Shown here: one piece after another, positions 46,710 to 55,518 of the stretch
How the letters are laid out: each line of letters starts with the position of its first letter
Numbering within the stretch: position 1 is the first letter of the stretch
Origin: Candidatus Avimonas narfae
GTDB taxonomy: Bacteria > Bacillota > Clostridia > Oscillospirales > Acutalibacteraceae
Reading direction: 5' to 3'
DNA length: 64,000 bases
NCBI GenBank assembly: GCA_904395335.1
Contig: CAJFNR010000034.1
Coordinates: forward strand, 1 to 64,000
Position numbers and translations under genes: made by a program
The notes under the pieces: model-generated
Database searches by the model: none
What the model saw: the letters and a program-made list of their open reading frames with translations, nothing else
What the model was told of the DNA's origin: nothing

Positions 46710-47339
46710 TCAAAATTCGCGGCTTTCATAGAGCTTGATGGAAAGAAAGGCCGAAAGCCCGAAGAGGGAGAGAGCAGCCAGAGGGAGGATCAGCAGCAGA
46801 CAGTCCATCCAGGTCAGCAGGAGATTCAGAGAGATTTCATCGCCCAGCATGGCGGCCAGCGCGGCGCCGTTTCCGCAAACCACCACAATCAGGATCAGAT
46901 ACCAGATCCGCCCCTTTTCCATCCCCAATTTGAACAGGAACGGATAGGCCAGCGCGGAGTACAGAATCCCGATGGAAATCCCGACGGAGGTGAGCATCAC
47001 GCTGACCTTCATCGCTTCCGGATCGTGTTTGAAAAGCAGGACGAGGAGCAGGTAAAGCACCCCGTAGAGGAAGAGGGAACAGAAGCTCAGCAGGTATTTG
47101 CTCAGCACCAGATCCCGGCGTCGAAAGGGCATGGTCAGGGCGTAGCGTTCCCATTTGCTCTGCTCATCCAGGCCCATGACCGTCATGGGATACATAGCGG
47201 AGAGCAGGAAGGCAAAGATGGCAAAAAACTGGGAATCATCAGATAGAGCCGAAACGGCCAGAAACACCGCCGGGACAAAGAGAAGATACCGGCACTGTTT
47301 CCAGATCACAAACCAGTCCTTGAGCAGCAAGCCTTTCAT
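46710..47339 (-). CDS. ABC-2 type permease
   Basis: 209 residues, about six hydrophobic helices, beginning MKGLLLKDWFVIWKQCRYLL, a start typical of YtrC/ABC-2 permeases controlled by GntR regulators. ATG 47339 lies one base after the ATPase stop. Forms an exporter with the ATPase; substrate unknown. Confidence 0.82.
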   Translation of the reverse strand: MKGLLLKDWFVIWKQCRYLLFVPAVFLAVSALSDDSQFFAIFAFLLSAMYPMTVMGLDEQSKWERYALTMPFRRRDLVLSKYLLSFCSLFLYGVLYLLLVLLFKHDPEAMKVSVMLTSVGISIGILYSALAYPFLFKLGMEKGRIWYLILIVVVCGNGAALAAMLGDEISLNLLLTWMDCLLLILPLAALSLFGLSAFLSIKLYESREF

Positions 47340-47340
47340 A

Positions 47341-48183
47341 TCAGTGTTCTCCTTTCGCCAGCAGCAGAATGATTTCCTCCACCGTGGGGGTGTCCAGATG
47401 AAGGGAGGCGGGGACGCGGCAGCGTTCCACCAACGCCTCCACAGCATAGTCGGATTGACGGATTCCCCTTACGGCGGCGGGAGGAAGAGAGTCCAGCAGA
47501 CTGCGCGGGCCGCGGAGCAGGCCGAAGTGCTCTTTTAACCGGTCCTTTTCCTCGCAGAACAGCAGACGCCCCTTGTGGAGAAAGGCGATGTAGTCGCAAA
47601 GCTTTTCCAGATCGCTGATGATGTGGGAAGACACCAGAATGGAGTGATCCTCCTCCCGGGTGTATTCGTAGAACAGATCCACGATCTCATCCCGCACCAT
47701 GGGGTCCAGCCCGCTGGTGGCCTCGTCCAGGATCAACAGCCGGGCCTGATGGGACAGGGCCACAGCGATGGCCAGCTTCATCTTCATTCCCCGGGAAAAG
47801 TCCTTGAAGGATTTGTTTTCGGGAAGGGAGAAGCGCCGGATATACTCGAAGAAGCGCTCTTCCTTCCACCTCCGGTAAGCGTTTTTCATCACGGCGTTAA
47901 CCTGCCGGGCGGTAATCCCTGCCGGGAAATAGGCCTCATCCAGCACTACTCCCAGCTCCTCCTTGGTACGGGAAAAATCGGTTCGATTGTCCCGGCCTAG
48001 TACCTGGATTTCGCCGCTGTCCCGGCGGATCATGTCTAGGATCAGCTTGATAGTGGTGCTTTTTCCCGCTCCGTTTTCTCCCACCAGGCCCAGAATGCAG
48101 CCGGCAGGCAGCTTCAGGGAAAGGTCATGAAGCTGAAATCCTGGATAGGACTTGTTCACGTTTGTCAGTTCCAATGCGTACAC
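47341..48183 (-). CDS. ABC transporter ATP-binding protein (YtrB-like)
   Basis: 280 residues. Walker A GLVGENGAGKSTTIKL, Q-loop GVVLDEAYF, degenerate signature DFSRGMKMKLAIAVALSHQ, Walker B LLILDEATSGLDP and H-loop VSSHI. Matches the YtrB class of cell-envelope-stress ABC ATPases. Middle gene of the gntR-ATPase-permease operon. Confidence 0.9.
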   Translation of the reverse strand: MYALELTNVNKSYPGFQLHDLSLKLPAGCILGLVGENGAGKSTTIKLILDMIRRDSGEIQVLGRDNRTDFSRTKEELGVVLDEAYFPAGITARQVNAVMKNAYRRWKEERFFEYIRRFSLPENKSFKDFSRGMKMKLAIAVALSHQARLLILDEATSGLDPMVRDEIVDLFYEYTREEDHSILVSSHIISDLEKLCDYIAFLHKGRLLFCEEKDRLKEHFGLLRGPRSLLDSLPPAAVRGIRQSDYAVEALVERCRVPASLHLDTPTVEEIILLLAKGEH

Positions 48184-48188
48184 GGCAC

Positions 48189-48572
48189 TTATTCCCCCTT
48201 GAGCAAGTAGCGGAACATCTCCAGCAGCTCGTCGCTGTTCAGGCCGCAGGCGGCGGCCAGGGATTGGATCTGCTCCATGTGCTGTTCGATTTCCTTCAAA
48301 TGGGCTTCCCGGATCAGCTCGGTGTTCTGCTCCGAAACAAAGCAGCCTTTTCCGGCAACGCTGCAGAGAAAGCCGTCCTTTTCCAGCTCGTCGTAGGCGC
48401 GCTTGGTGGTGATGACGCTGATGCGCAGATCTTTGGCCAGATTACGGATGGAAGGCAGCGCCTCGCCGGGCTGAAGGACCCCGGAGACGATCTGGTTTTT
48501 GATCTGCGTATAAATCTGCTCGTAGATCGGTTGTTCTCCCGTGTTTCGGATGACAATATCGATGAGGATCAC
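48189..48572 (-). CDS. GntR family regulator (YtrA-like)
   Basis: About 127 residues: winged helix (PIYEQIYTQIKNQIVSG, LPSIRNLAKDLRISVITTKRAYDELEKDGF, GKGCFV) plus a short C-terminal helical tail, the YtrA architecture. No ATG is available. GTG 48572 gives the family N-terminus (x-x-x-IDIVIRNTGE) but lies within the GGAGGTGATC ribosome site; TTG 48578 is the alternative, so the start is unresolved. Likely represses its own operon through the palindromes at 48577-48607 until cell-wall-active stress. Confidence 0.87.
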   Translation of the reverse strand: MILIDIVIRNTGEQPIYEQIYTQIKNQIVSGVLQPGEALPSIRNLAKDLRISVITTKRAYDELEKDGFLCSVAGKGCFVSEQNTELIREAHLKEIEQHMEQIQSLAAACGLNSDELLEMFRYLLKGE

Positions 48573-48576
48573 CTCC

Positions 48577-48620
48577 AATACTGTATATATACAGTATATA
48601 CAGTATTGCCGCGTTGTCAA
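48577..48620 (-). promoter_or_regulatory. Promoter and palindromic operator of the YtrA-type operon
   Basis: Minus strand TTGACA (48620-48615), 16 bp, TATACT (48598-48593). The start region 48577-48607 is made of ACTGTATATATACAGT (perfect 16-bp palindrome) plus a further TACAGTATT half-site, so the operator covers -10 and start point: an autorepression layout. Confidence 0.75.
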
Positions 48621-48821
48621 GGGGAATAGAAAAAATTTTTAAGAGCTATGGCGCCGGCAGGTTATTATCTATAATAAATGGAAAAATGGAGCTTGCCTCC
48701 TTATCCGCCACTCGGTCGTTTCCCCTCTACGCGGTGTGCTCCAAGGCCATGAAAAGAATCGGGTATGTGCTCTTCCCTGCGGGGAAACCTCACCTCCGGC
48801 ACCGTATATCTGACACAAAAC

Positions 48822-48850
48822 GCCCCCCGGATCCGTTGGATCCGGGGGGG
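48822..48850 (-). terminator. glnN terminator
   Basis: GCCCCCCGGATCC, loop GTT on the plus strand, GGATCCGGGGGGG. On the minus strand followed by GTTTTG. Very G+C-rich stem 15 bp after the glnN stop. Confidence 0.8.
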
Positions 48851-48864
48851 CAGAGAAACCGTTT

Positions 48865-50973
48865 TCAGTTGTGGTACAGCAGCTCGGTGTAGCTGGGGAA
48901 CGGCCAGTATTCCGCGGCGGTGAGGCTTTCCGCCTTATCCGCTTTTTCCCGCACGGCTGCCATATCCCTGAGGATGGTATCCTTATAATACAACCCCTGC
49001 TGCGTGACATCCGAAAGACGCTGGGCCTTGTGCAGATGGGTTTCCAGCTTGCCCAGACTCTTATGCAGGGCGCTGAGGCAGTCGGAAAGTTCCCGAACAG
49101 TCTGAGTTTCCCAATCGCAGGCCAGGTCGGCTGCCAGCGCTTTCTTGTCCAGCGCGGATCGGGTCAGATCACGGAGGTAGGAGGAGACGGCGGGTAAAAT
49201 CTGCTTGCGGGCCATGTCGATCATGGTCAGGGCCTCAATATTGAGCTTTTTACTGTAGGCGTCCATGAGGATCTCGTACCGGGAGTGCAGCTCGGATACC
49301 GTGAAGATTTTATGTTTGGTAAAGAGTTTAACGTTTTTCTCCGCGATAAAGGAGGGGAGGGCATCCACGGTGGTTTTCAGATTCAGCAGGCCACGGCGCT
49401 GCGCTTCCTCCACCCATTCGTCGGAGTAGTTGTTGCCGTTGAAGATGATGCGCTTATGTTCCGTGATAGTGCGGCGGATCAGCTCCTGCAAAGCGGCCGT
49501 GAAATCCGCCGCCTGCTCCAATTCGTCGGCAAACTGGGAAAGCTCCTCGGCCACAATGGTATTGAGTATGACATTGGGACCGGATATGGAGAGCTCAGAG
49601 CCCAGCATGCGGAACTCGAACTTGTTGCCGGTGAAGGCAAAGGGGGAGGTGCGGTTGCGGTCGGTGTTGTCCTTGGGGAAGCGAGGAAGGATATGGACCC
49701 CCACCTTCATGTCCTCCTGATCCTTATGGCTGTAGTCATCGCCCTTTTCGATGGAGGTAAGGATAGCGGTCAGCTCATCGCCGAGGAACATGGAAACGAT
49801 GGCGGGAGGCGCCTCGTTGGCGCCCAGCCGGTGATCGTTGCCCGCGCTGGCAACGGAGACACGCAGCAGATCCTGGTATTCGTCCACCGCCTTGATGACG
49901 GCGGTGAGGAAGAGGAGAAACTGGGCGTTCTCCTGAGGGGAATCGCCGGGTTCCAGCAGGTTGATGCCGGTATTGGTGGAGATGGACCAGTTGTTGTGCT
50001 TACCGCTGCCGTTGACCCCGTCGAAGGGCTTTTCGTGGAGCAGGCAGGTCAGGCCGTGGCGGTCCGCCACCTTTTTCATCATTTCCATCGTCAGCTGGTT
50101 GTGATCCGTGGCCAGGTTGGTATTGGTAAAGACCGGAGCCAGCTCGTGCTGGGCGGGGGCCACTTCATTGTGCTCGGTTTTGGCGAAAATCCCCAGCTTC
50201 CAGAGCTCCTCGTTCAGCTCCTTCATGAAAGCTGCCACGCGGGGCTTGATGACGCCGAAATAATGATCCTCCAGCTCCTGGCCCTTAGGCGGTTTATTGC
50301 CGAACAGGGTACGGCCGCACAGCAACAGATCCTCCCGTTGCTCGTAGAGTTTCTTGTCCACCAGGAAATATTCCTGTTCCGGCCCCACCGTGGTGGTGAC
50401 GCGGGTGGCATCGGTGTTGCCGAATAGGCGCAGGATGCGCAGGGCCTGCTTGTTGATCACTTCCATGGAGCGAAGCAGAGGCGTCTTTTTATCCAGCGCT
50501 TCCCCTCCATAGGAATAGAACACAGTGGGGATGCAGAGAGTCCCGTCCTTAATAAAGGCGTAGGAGGAGGGATCCCAGGCGGTATAGCCCCGGGCCTCAA
50601 AGGTGGCGCGCAGACCGCCGGAGGGGAAGCTGGAGGCGTCCGGTTCGCCCTTGACCAGCTCTTTTCCGCTGAATTCCATGATGACGGAGCTGTCGCCTTC
50701 CGGGGAAATGAAGCTGTCGTGCTTTTCCGCTGTAATACCGGTCATGGGCTGGAACCAGTGGGTGAAATGGGTGACGCCCTTTTCCACGGCCCAGTCCTTC
50801 ATGGCATTGGCTACCACGTTGGCGACGCTGGGATCCAGATGCTTGCCCAGCTCCATTGTCCTGCGCAGCGCTTTATAGGTTTCTTTGGGAAGCCGTTCCC
50901 GCATGACGCGGTCATTGAAGACCAGGCTGCCGAACAGCTCCGGGAGCCGGACGCTGGAATTTCTATCGTTCAT
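48865..50973 (-). CDS. glnN: Glutamine synthetase type III
   Basis: 702 residues, the GlnN (GSIII) size. [95 protein letters not shown] and [22 protein letters not shown] carry the metal and ammonia sites. Makes glutamine from glutamate and ammonia. ATG 50973 follows AGAAAGG. Downstream of asnA by 41 bp, so a probable asnA-glnN operon under the asnA leader. Confidence 0.96.
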   Translation of the reverse strand: MNDRNSSVRLPELFGSLVFNDRVMRERLPKETYKALRRTMELGKHLDPSVANVVANAMKDWAVEKGVTHFTHWFQPMTGITAEKHDSFISPEGDSSVIMEFSGKELVKGEPDASSFPSGGLRATFEARGYTAWDPSSYAFIKDGTLCIPTVFYSYGGEALDKKTPLLRSMEVINKQALRILRLFGNTDATRVTTTVGPEQEYFLVDKKLYEQREDLLLCGRTLFGNKPPKGQELEDHYFGVIKPRVAAFMKELNEELWKLGIFAKTEHNEVAPAQHELAPVFTNTNLATDHNQLTMEMMKKVADRHGLTCLLHEKPFDGVNGSGKHNNWSISTNTGINLLEPGDSPQENAQFLLFLTAVIKAVDEYQDLLRVSVASAGNDHRLGANEAPPAIVSMFLGDELTAILTSIEKGDDYSHKDQEDMKVGVHILPRFPKDNTDRNRTSPFAFTGNKFEFRMLGSELSISGPNVILNTIVAEELSQFADELEQAADFTAALQELIRRTITEHKRIIFNGNNYSDEWVEEAQRRGLLNLKTTVDALPSFIAEKNVKLFTKHKIFTVSELHSRYEILMDAYSKKLNIEALTMIDMARKQILPAVSSYLRDLTRSALDKKALAADLACDWETQTVRELSDCLSALHKSLGKLETHLHKAQRLSDVTQQGLYYKDTILRDMAAVREKADKAESLTAAEYWPFPSYTELLYHN

Positions 50974-51014
50974 AGATAACCGACCTTTCTGCTCAAGGAT
51001 TTCGTATACGTCTG

Positions 51015-52028
51015 TTACAGAAGGACTACGCCTGCCGCGTCGCAGGCGGCTTTGGTCTGCTCGTCCCAGATGGATACCTGCACCTCGCCGATGTGCGCCT
51101 TGCCCAGCAGCAGCATGCAGATGCGGGACTGGCCGATGCCGCCCCCGATGGTCAGAGGCAGTGTGCCGTCCAGTACCATCCGGTGGAAGGGGAGCGCCCG
51201 GCGTTCGTCGCAGCCCGCCTTGCTGAGCTGCGAATCCATGGCGGCGCTGTCCACCCGAATGCCCATGCTGGATACCTCGAACGCGCACCCCAGGATATCG
51301 TTCCAAAACACAATGTCTCCGTTCAGGGCCCAGTCGTCATAATCGGGCGCGCGGCCGTCGTGCTTGATGCCGGAGCGGAGCTGATCGCCGATCTGCATGA
51401 TAAACGCCGTCCGGTGCTCCCGTACATAGGCGTTTTCCCTTTCCTTGGGGGTGTACTCAGGATACAGATCCTCCAGCTCCTGGGTGGTGACAAAACTGAT
51501 TTCCCGAGAGAGAGAAACCGGCAGACCGGGGAAAAGCTCCTTCAGGCTGTCGGCGGTATCGCAGATGGCGCCGACGATTTTCTGTACGGTTTCCCGCAGA
51601 TAAGCGGCGTCCCGCCGGCCCTCCGGAAGGATTGCCTCCCAGTCCCACTGATCCACATAGATCGAATGCAGGTTATCCATTTCCTCGTCCCGGCGGATGG
51701 CGTTCATATCGGTTACTAGGCCGTATCCGGGCTGAAACCCATAACGGTACAGCGCGTACCGTTTCCATTTTGCCAGCGAGTGGACCACTTGGGCAGTGGA
51801 CCCGGTTTCCAGAATATCAAAGGAAACCGGACGCTCCACGCTGTTCAGGTCGTCGTTTAGGCCGGTGGCGGGATCCAGAAACAGGGGAGCGGATACCCGG
51901 GTCAGCTGCAGTGCGTTTTCGAGCTTTACAATGAAACACTTCTTGATGGCGTCAATGGCCTTCTGTGTTTCGTAGAGGCCCAAGCCGGCGGAGGGAACAT
52001 ATCCCTGGGGAATGACTGTCTTGCTCAT
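51015..52028 (-). CDS. asnA: Aspartate-ammonia ligase (asparagine synthetase A)
   Basis: 337 residues. [64 protein letters not shown] and the final [14 protein letters not shown] are AsnA signatures (class II aaRS-like fold). Ammonia-dependent asparagine synthesis. ATG 52028 follows AGAAAGGG. Two ammonia-fixing ligases (AsnA, GlnN) share one operon. Confidence 0.96.
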   Translation of the reverse strand: MSKTVIPQGYVPSAGLGLYETQKAIDAIKKCFIVKLENALQLTRVSAPLFLDPATGLNDDLNSVERPVSFDILETGSTAQVVHSLAKWKRYALYRYGFQPGYGLVTDMNAIRRDEEMDNLHSIYVDQWDWEAILPEGRRDAAYLRETVQKIVGAICDTADSLKELFPGLPVSLSREISFVTTQELEDLYPEYTPKERENAYVREHRTAFIMQIGDQLRSGIKHDGRAPDYDDWALNGDIVFWNDILGCAFEVSSMGIRVDSAAMDSQLSKAGCDERRALPFHRMVLDGTLPLTIGGGIGQSRICMLLLGKAHIGEVQVSIWDEQTKAACDAAGVVLL

Positions 52029-52101
52029 ACGAACGACCCTTTCTGTATTTAGGATGAGGGAAAGCGGCGGCGGAGTAACCCGCCCGCCCTTTTCCCAACA
52101 G

Positions 52102-52178
52102 AAAAAGGCGCCGCGGGGATTGTCCGCAGCGCCTTTGCTGTATGTCGTCACTATACACCGCTTCGGGCGCTTTGTCAA
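52102..52178 (-). promoter_or_regulatory. asnA-glnN promoter and ANTAR-like attenuator leader
   Basis: Minus strand TTGACA (52178-52173), 17 bp, TATAGT (52155-52150); transcript start near 52143. Immediately after it CAGC-AAAGGC-GCTG (52140-52127) forms a hairpin whose hexaloop has A at 1 and G at 4. Its 3' arm lies inside the 5' arm of the terminator GGCGCTGCGG / CCGCGGCGCC plus T5 (52133-52102). The two structures are mutually exclusive, giving antitermination logic. Confidence 0.65.
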
Positions 52179-52277
52179 TAGGATGTGCAATATTTTTTTT
52201 GAAAAAATCAATTCATTAAATATTATACGGGAAAAACCCAGGAAAATTAGCTTATCAGAAAAATATTTTGCAAGGTA

Positions 52278-52391
52278 TTGACATCTAACTTGCACAGTGG
52301 TAAGATGGGACCATAGACAAAGACGTCTGTGGAAATCGCACCTTCTCAACTGGAAGAACCGCGCGATTTCACAGGCGTTTTATTGTTTTTT
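52278..52391 (+). promoter_or_regulatory. Glutamate synthase operon promoter and ANTAR-like attenuator leader
   Basis: TTGACA (52278-52283), 17 bp, TAAGAT (52301-52306). At the expected start, CCATAGAC-AAAGAC-GTCTGTGG (52311-52332) is an 8-bp stem with hexaloop A1/G4. A weaker hairpin CTTGC-ACAGTG-GTAAG (52289-52304), also A1/G4, lies just upstream and would be transcribed only from a more distal promoter. The main hairpin's 3' arm is shared with the terminator ACGTCTGTGGAAATCGC / GCGATTTCACAGGCGT plus T-rich tail (52323-52391). Confidence 0.65.
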
Positions 52392-52434
52392 GGCGGCCGT
52401 ACCGAACATCGGGCGGCGACGGGGAGGAATTGCG

Positions 52435-53523
52435 ATGTTAAGAGAAGGCGAATACCGGAACCCTTCTGGCTGCGCCATATCCGGTATCTTTTCCAAAGAG
52501 GGAAAACGGATCGGAGGCGATACCATCATCCGCTCGATTTCCACCATGCACGACCGGTCCAACGGACTGGGCGGAGGATTTGCCGGGTACGGGATCTATC
52601 CTCAATATAAGGATTTATATGCTTTTCATATTTTTTACGACAGCCCGGCGGCCAAGGAAACCTGCGAGAAGTTCCTGGAACGGCATTTCGATATTGTCAA
52701 TCTTTCGAAAATCCCGGTGCGCAAGATCCCACAGATTACCGACGAACCCCTCATCTGGCGGTATTTTGTCACACCGCTCCACGTGAAGCTGGCGGACAGC
52801 CAGCTGGATGAGAAGGAGTTTGTGGCCCGTTCCGTGATTCGCATCAACACCGTTATTGACGGGGCCTACGTGTTTTCCAGCGGAAAAAACATGGGCGTTT
52901 TCAAGGCGGTAGGATTCCCCGAGGACGTGGGCAATTTTTACCGGCTGGAGGAATACGAGGGGTATTGCTGGACAGCCCACGGCCGGTATCCCACCAACAC
53001 TCCCGGTTGGTGGGGCGGCGCCCATCCCTTTGCCATGCTGGACTATTCGGTGGTGCACAATGGGGAAATTTCCTCCTACGATGCCAACCGGCGCGCTATG
53101 GAGATGCACGGTTACACCTGCACCCTGCTTACCGATACCGAGGTTATTACGTATATCATCGATTACCTGCTGCGCAAAAAGGGGCTGACGCTTACCGAAA
53201 TGGCCAGTGTCATCGCCGCGCCCTTCTGGAGCACCATCGAGAAAAAGCCGCCGGAGGAGAAGGAACGGTTGACTTATCTGCGCACCGTTTTCGGCAGCCT
53301 GCTGATCACGGGTCCCTTTTCCATTCTGCTGGGCTTTGACGGCGGCATGATGGCGCTCAACGACCGGCTGAAGCTACGCTCCATGGTGGTGGGAGAAAAG
53401 GACGACATGGTGTACATCGCCAGTGAGGAATGCGCCATCCGCATTGTGGAGCCGGAGTTGGATCGTCTGTGGTCACCCGCCGGAGGCGAACCCGTTATCG
53501 TAACACTCAACGACAGGAGATGA
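52435..53523 (+). CDS. Glutamate synthase glutaminase subunit (class II amidotransferase, split GOGAT)
   Basis: 362 residues, Ntn-hydrolase amidotransferase. The expected nucleophile is Cys13 in SGCAISGIFSKEG, preceded by a 12-residue extension that would have to be removed for an N-terminal Cys. MHDRSNGLGGGFAGYGIYP, HGRYPTNTPGW and HNGEISSYDANRR fit the glutaminase active site. Equivalent to the free GATase subunit (GltB1/GlxB-like) of archaeal-type split glutamate synthases. GGGGAGG precedes ATG 52435. First gene of the operon; the synthase subunit starts 5 bp after its stop. Confidence 0.85.
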   Translation: MLREGEYRNPSGCAISGIFSKEGKRIGGDTIIRSISTMHDRSNGLGGGFAGYGIYPQYKDLYAFHIFYDSPAAKETCEKFLERHFDIVNLSKIPVRKIPQITDEPLIWRYFVTPLHVKLADSQLDEKEFVARSVIRINTVIDGAYVFSSGKNMGVFKAVGFPEDVGNFYRLEEYEGYCWTAHGRYPTNTPGWWGGAHPFAMLDYSVVHNGEISSYDANRRAMEMHGYTCTLLTDTEVITYIIDYLLRKKGLTLTEMASVIAAPFWSTIEKKPPEEKERLTYLRTVFGSLLITGPFSILLGFDGGMMALNDRLKLRSMVVGEKDDMVYIASEECAIRIVEPELDRLWSPAGGEPVIVTLNDRR

Positions 53524-53528
53524 GCGTC

Positions 53529-55034
53529 ATGGCCATCGATTTTCTTTATCCGCAGTATGAAGTGGTGCGCAACCCGGACCGCTGCATCGCTTGCCGTGTC
53601 TGCGAACGGCAGTGCGCCAACGAGGTGCACCGTTTTGACCCGGAACGGGGCGTGATGAGGGCGGATGACGCCAAATGCGTCAACTGCCACCGCTGCGTGT
53701 CCCTGTGTCCGACCCGGGCGCTGAAAATCGTCAAGTCCGACCATACCTTTAAAGAAAACGCCAACTGGCCGGGAGAGGCGATTCAGGAGATCTACCGTCA
53801 GGCGGGTTCAGGCGGCGTACTGCTGTCCTCCATGGGCAATCCTAAGCCGTTTCCCGTGTACTGGGACAAGATTCTCATCAACGCTTCCCAGGTGACCAAT
53901 CCCTCCATTGATCCGCTGCGTGAGCCCATGGAGACCAAGGTGTTCCTTGGGCGGAAGGCGGTTCCTATCGAACGGGACAGGGAAGGGAACCTTATCGACA
54001 ATCTGCCTCCCCGTCTGGAGCTGCGGGTACCAGTGATGTTCTCTGCTATGTCCTATGGATCTATCAGCTACAATGCTCACGAGAGTCTGGCGCGCGCCGC
54101 TCAGGAACTGGGAATTTTCTATAATACCGGTGAGGGCGGCCTGCATGAGGATTTTTATGCCTACGGTCCCCATACCATTGTTCAGGTGGCCTCCGGGCGA
54201 TTCGGCGTGCACAAGGATTATCTGGAGGCCGGAGCTGCTATTGAGATCAAAATGGGCCAGGGCGCCAAGCCGGGGATCGGCGGCCACCTTCCCGGCGCCA
54301 AGATTGTGGGGGACGTGTCCCGCACCCGGATGATTCCGGAGGGGTCGGACGCCATTTCCCCGGCACCCCATCACGACATCTACTCCATCGAGGACCTGCG
54401 TCAGTTGGTGTATTCCCTCAAAGAGGCCACGGAGTACAAAAAGCCCGTGATCGTGAAGATCGCAGCAGTCCACAATGTGGCCGCCATCGCCAGCGGCATT
54501 GCCCGCAGCGGGGCGGATATCATCGCCATCGACGGCTTCCGCGGCGGCACCGGCGCCGCACCCACCCGAATCCGAGACAATGTGGGTATCCCCATCGAGC
54601 TGGCCTTGGCCAGTGTGGATCAGCGCCTGCGGGAGGAGGGGATCCGGGACAATGTTTCCATCGTGGTGGGCGGTAGCATCCGCAACAGCGCCGATATCGT
54701 CAAGGCCATCGCCCTGGGGGCGGATGCGGTGTATATTGCCACCAGTGCGCTGCTGGCGCTGGGCTGCCACCTGTGTCGGAGCTGCCACGCGGGCAACTGC
54801 AATTGGGGCATCGCCACCCAGCGTCCGGAACTGGTCAAGCGTCTGAATCCCGCTATTGGTTCCCAAAGGCTGGTGAACCTGGTGACAGCCTGGGAACACG
54901 AGATCAAGGAAATGATGGGCGGCATGGGCATCAATTCCATCGAGGCACTCCGCGGCAACCGGCTGATGCTCCGCGGCGTGGGACTGAACGAGCGTGAGCT
55001 GTCCATTCTAGGGATCAAACACGCCGGCGAATAA
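53529..55034 (+). CDS. Glutamate synthase FMN/Fe-S synthase subunit (split GOGAT)
   Basis: 501 residues. N-terminal 2x[4Fe-4S] ferredoxin domain (C19, C22, C25, C29 and C50, C53, C56, C60), then the FMN-barrel of glutamate synthase: SAMSYGSISYNAHESLA, EGGLHEDF, GQGAKPGIGGHLPGAK, IDGFRGGTGAAPT, and the cluster-binding C-H-L-C-x2-C-x4-C region. Adds ammonia to 2-oxoglutarate. Corresponds to GltB2/archaeal GltS. ATG 53529 chosen by AGGAG spacing. Confidence 0.93.
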   Translation: MAIDFLYPQYEVVRNPDRCIACRVCERQCANEVHRFDPERGVMRADDAKCVNCHRCVSLCPTRALKIVKSDHTFKENANWPGEAIQEIYRQAGSGGVLLSSMGNPKPFPVYWDKILINASQVTNPSIDPLREPMETKVFLGRKAVPIERDREGNLIDNLPPRLELRVPVMFSAMSYGSISYNAHESLARAAQELGIFYNTGEGGLHEDFYAYGPHTIVQVASGRFGVHKDYLEAGAAIEIKMGQGAKPGIGGHLPGAKIVGDVSRTRMIPEGSDAISPAPHHDIYSIEDLRQLVYSLKEATEYKKPVIVKIAAVHNVAAIASGIARSGADIIAIDGFRGGTGAAPTRIRDNVGIPIELALASVDQRLREEGIRDNVSIVVGGSIRNSADIVKAIALGADAVYIATSALLALGCHLCRSCHAGNCNWGIATQRPELVKRLNPAIGSQRLVNLVTAWEHEIKEMMGGMGINSIEALRGNRLMLRGVGLNERELSILGIKHAGE

Positions 55035-55062
55035 GAGAGGCCGGGAAAAGCGAGGGATAACG

Positions 55063-55518
55063 GTGAAACGAATTTATGTCCGGGAAGAATGGTGCCTGGG
55101 CTGCCATTTGTGCGAATATTATTGTGCCTTTGCCAATTCGGGAAAGGATGACATGGCGGCGGCGCTGAAAAACGTGACCATCCATCCGCGGATTCAGATC
55201 GAGGAGAAAAACGGCGTCAGCTTTGCGGTATCCTGCCGCCACTGCGAGGAGCCGCTGTGCGTCAAGAGCTGTATTTCCGGTGCCCTGTCCTCTCATGACG
55301 GCCTCATCGAGGTGGATGTAGGGAAATGCGTGGGCTGCTATACCTGCATTCTGGTCTGTCCCTATGGAGCGATCATGCCGGCGGAGGGCGGAGGCGTTGT
55401 CCAGAAATGCGAGCTCTGCGTGAAAAACGCCGGAGGCATACCGGCCTGTGTAAGTCATTGCCCCAATCAGGCCATTGTGTTTGAGGAGCGGGAGCAGAAG
55501 GAGGGGACGGTAGCATGA
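55063..55518 (+). CDS. 4x[4Fe-4S] electron-transfer subunit
   Basis: 151 residues, HycB/DmsB-like. CLGCHLCEYYC, CRHCEEPLCVKSC, CVGCYTCILVCPYGA and CELC...CVSHCP provide Cys sets for up to four clusters. It probably passes electrons from the next gene product (flavoprotein) to the synthase subunit. GTG start; 4-bp overlap with the flavoprotein gene. Confidence 0.85.
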   Translation: MKRIYVREEWCLGCHLCEYYCAFANSGKDDMAAALKNVTIHPRIQIEEKNGVSFAVSCRHCEEPLCVKSCISGALSSHDGLIEVDVGKCVGCYTCILVCPYGAIMPAEGGGVVQKCELCVKNAGGIPACVSHCPNQAIVFEEREQKEGTVA

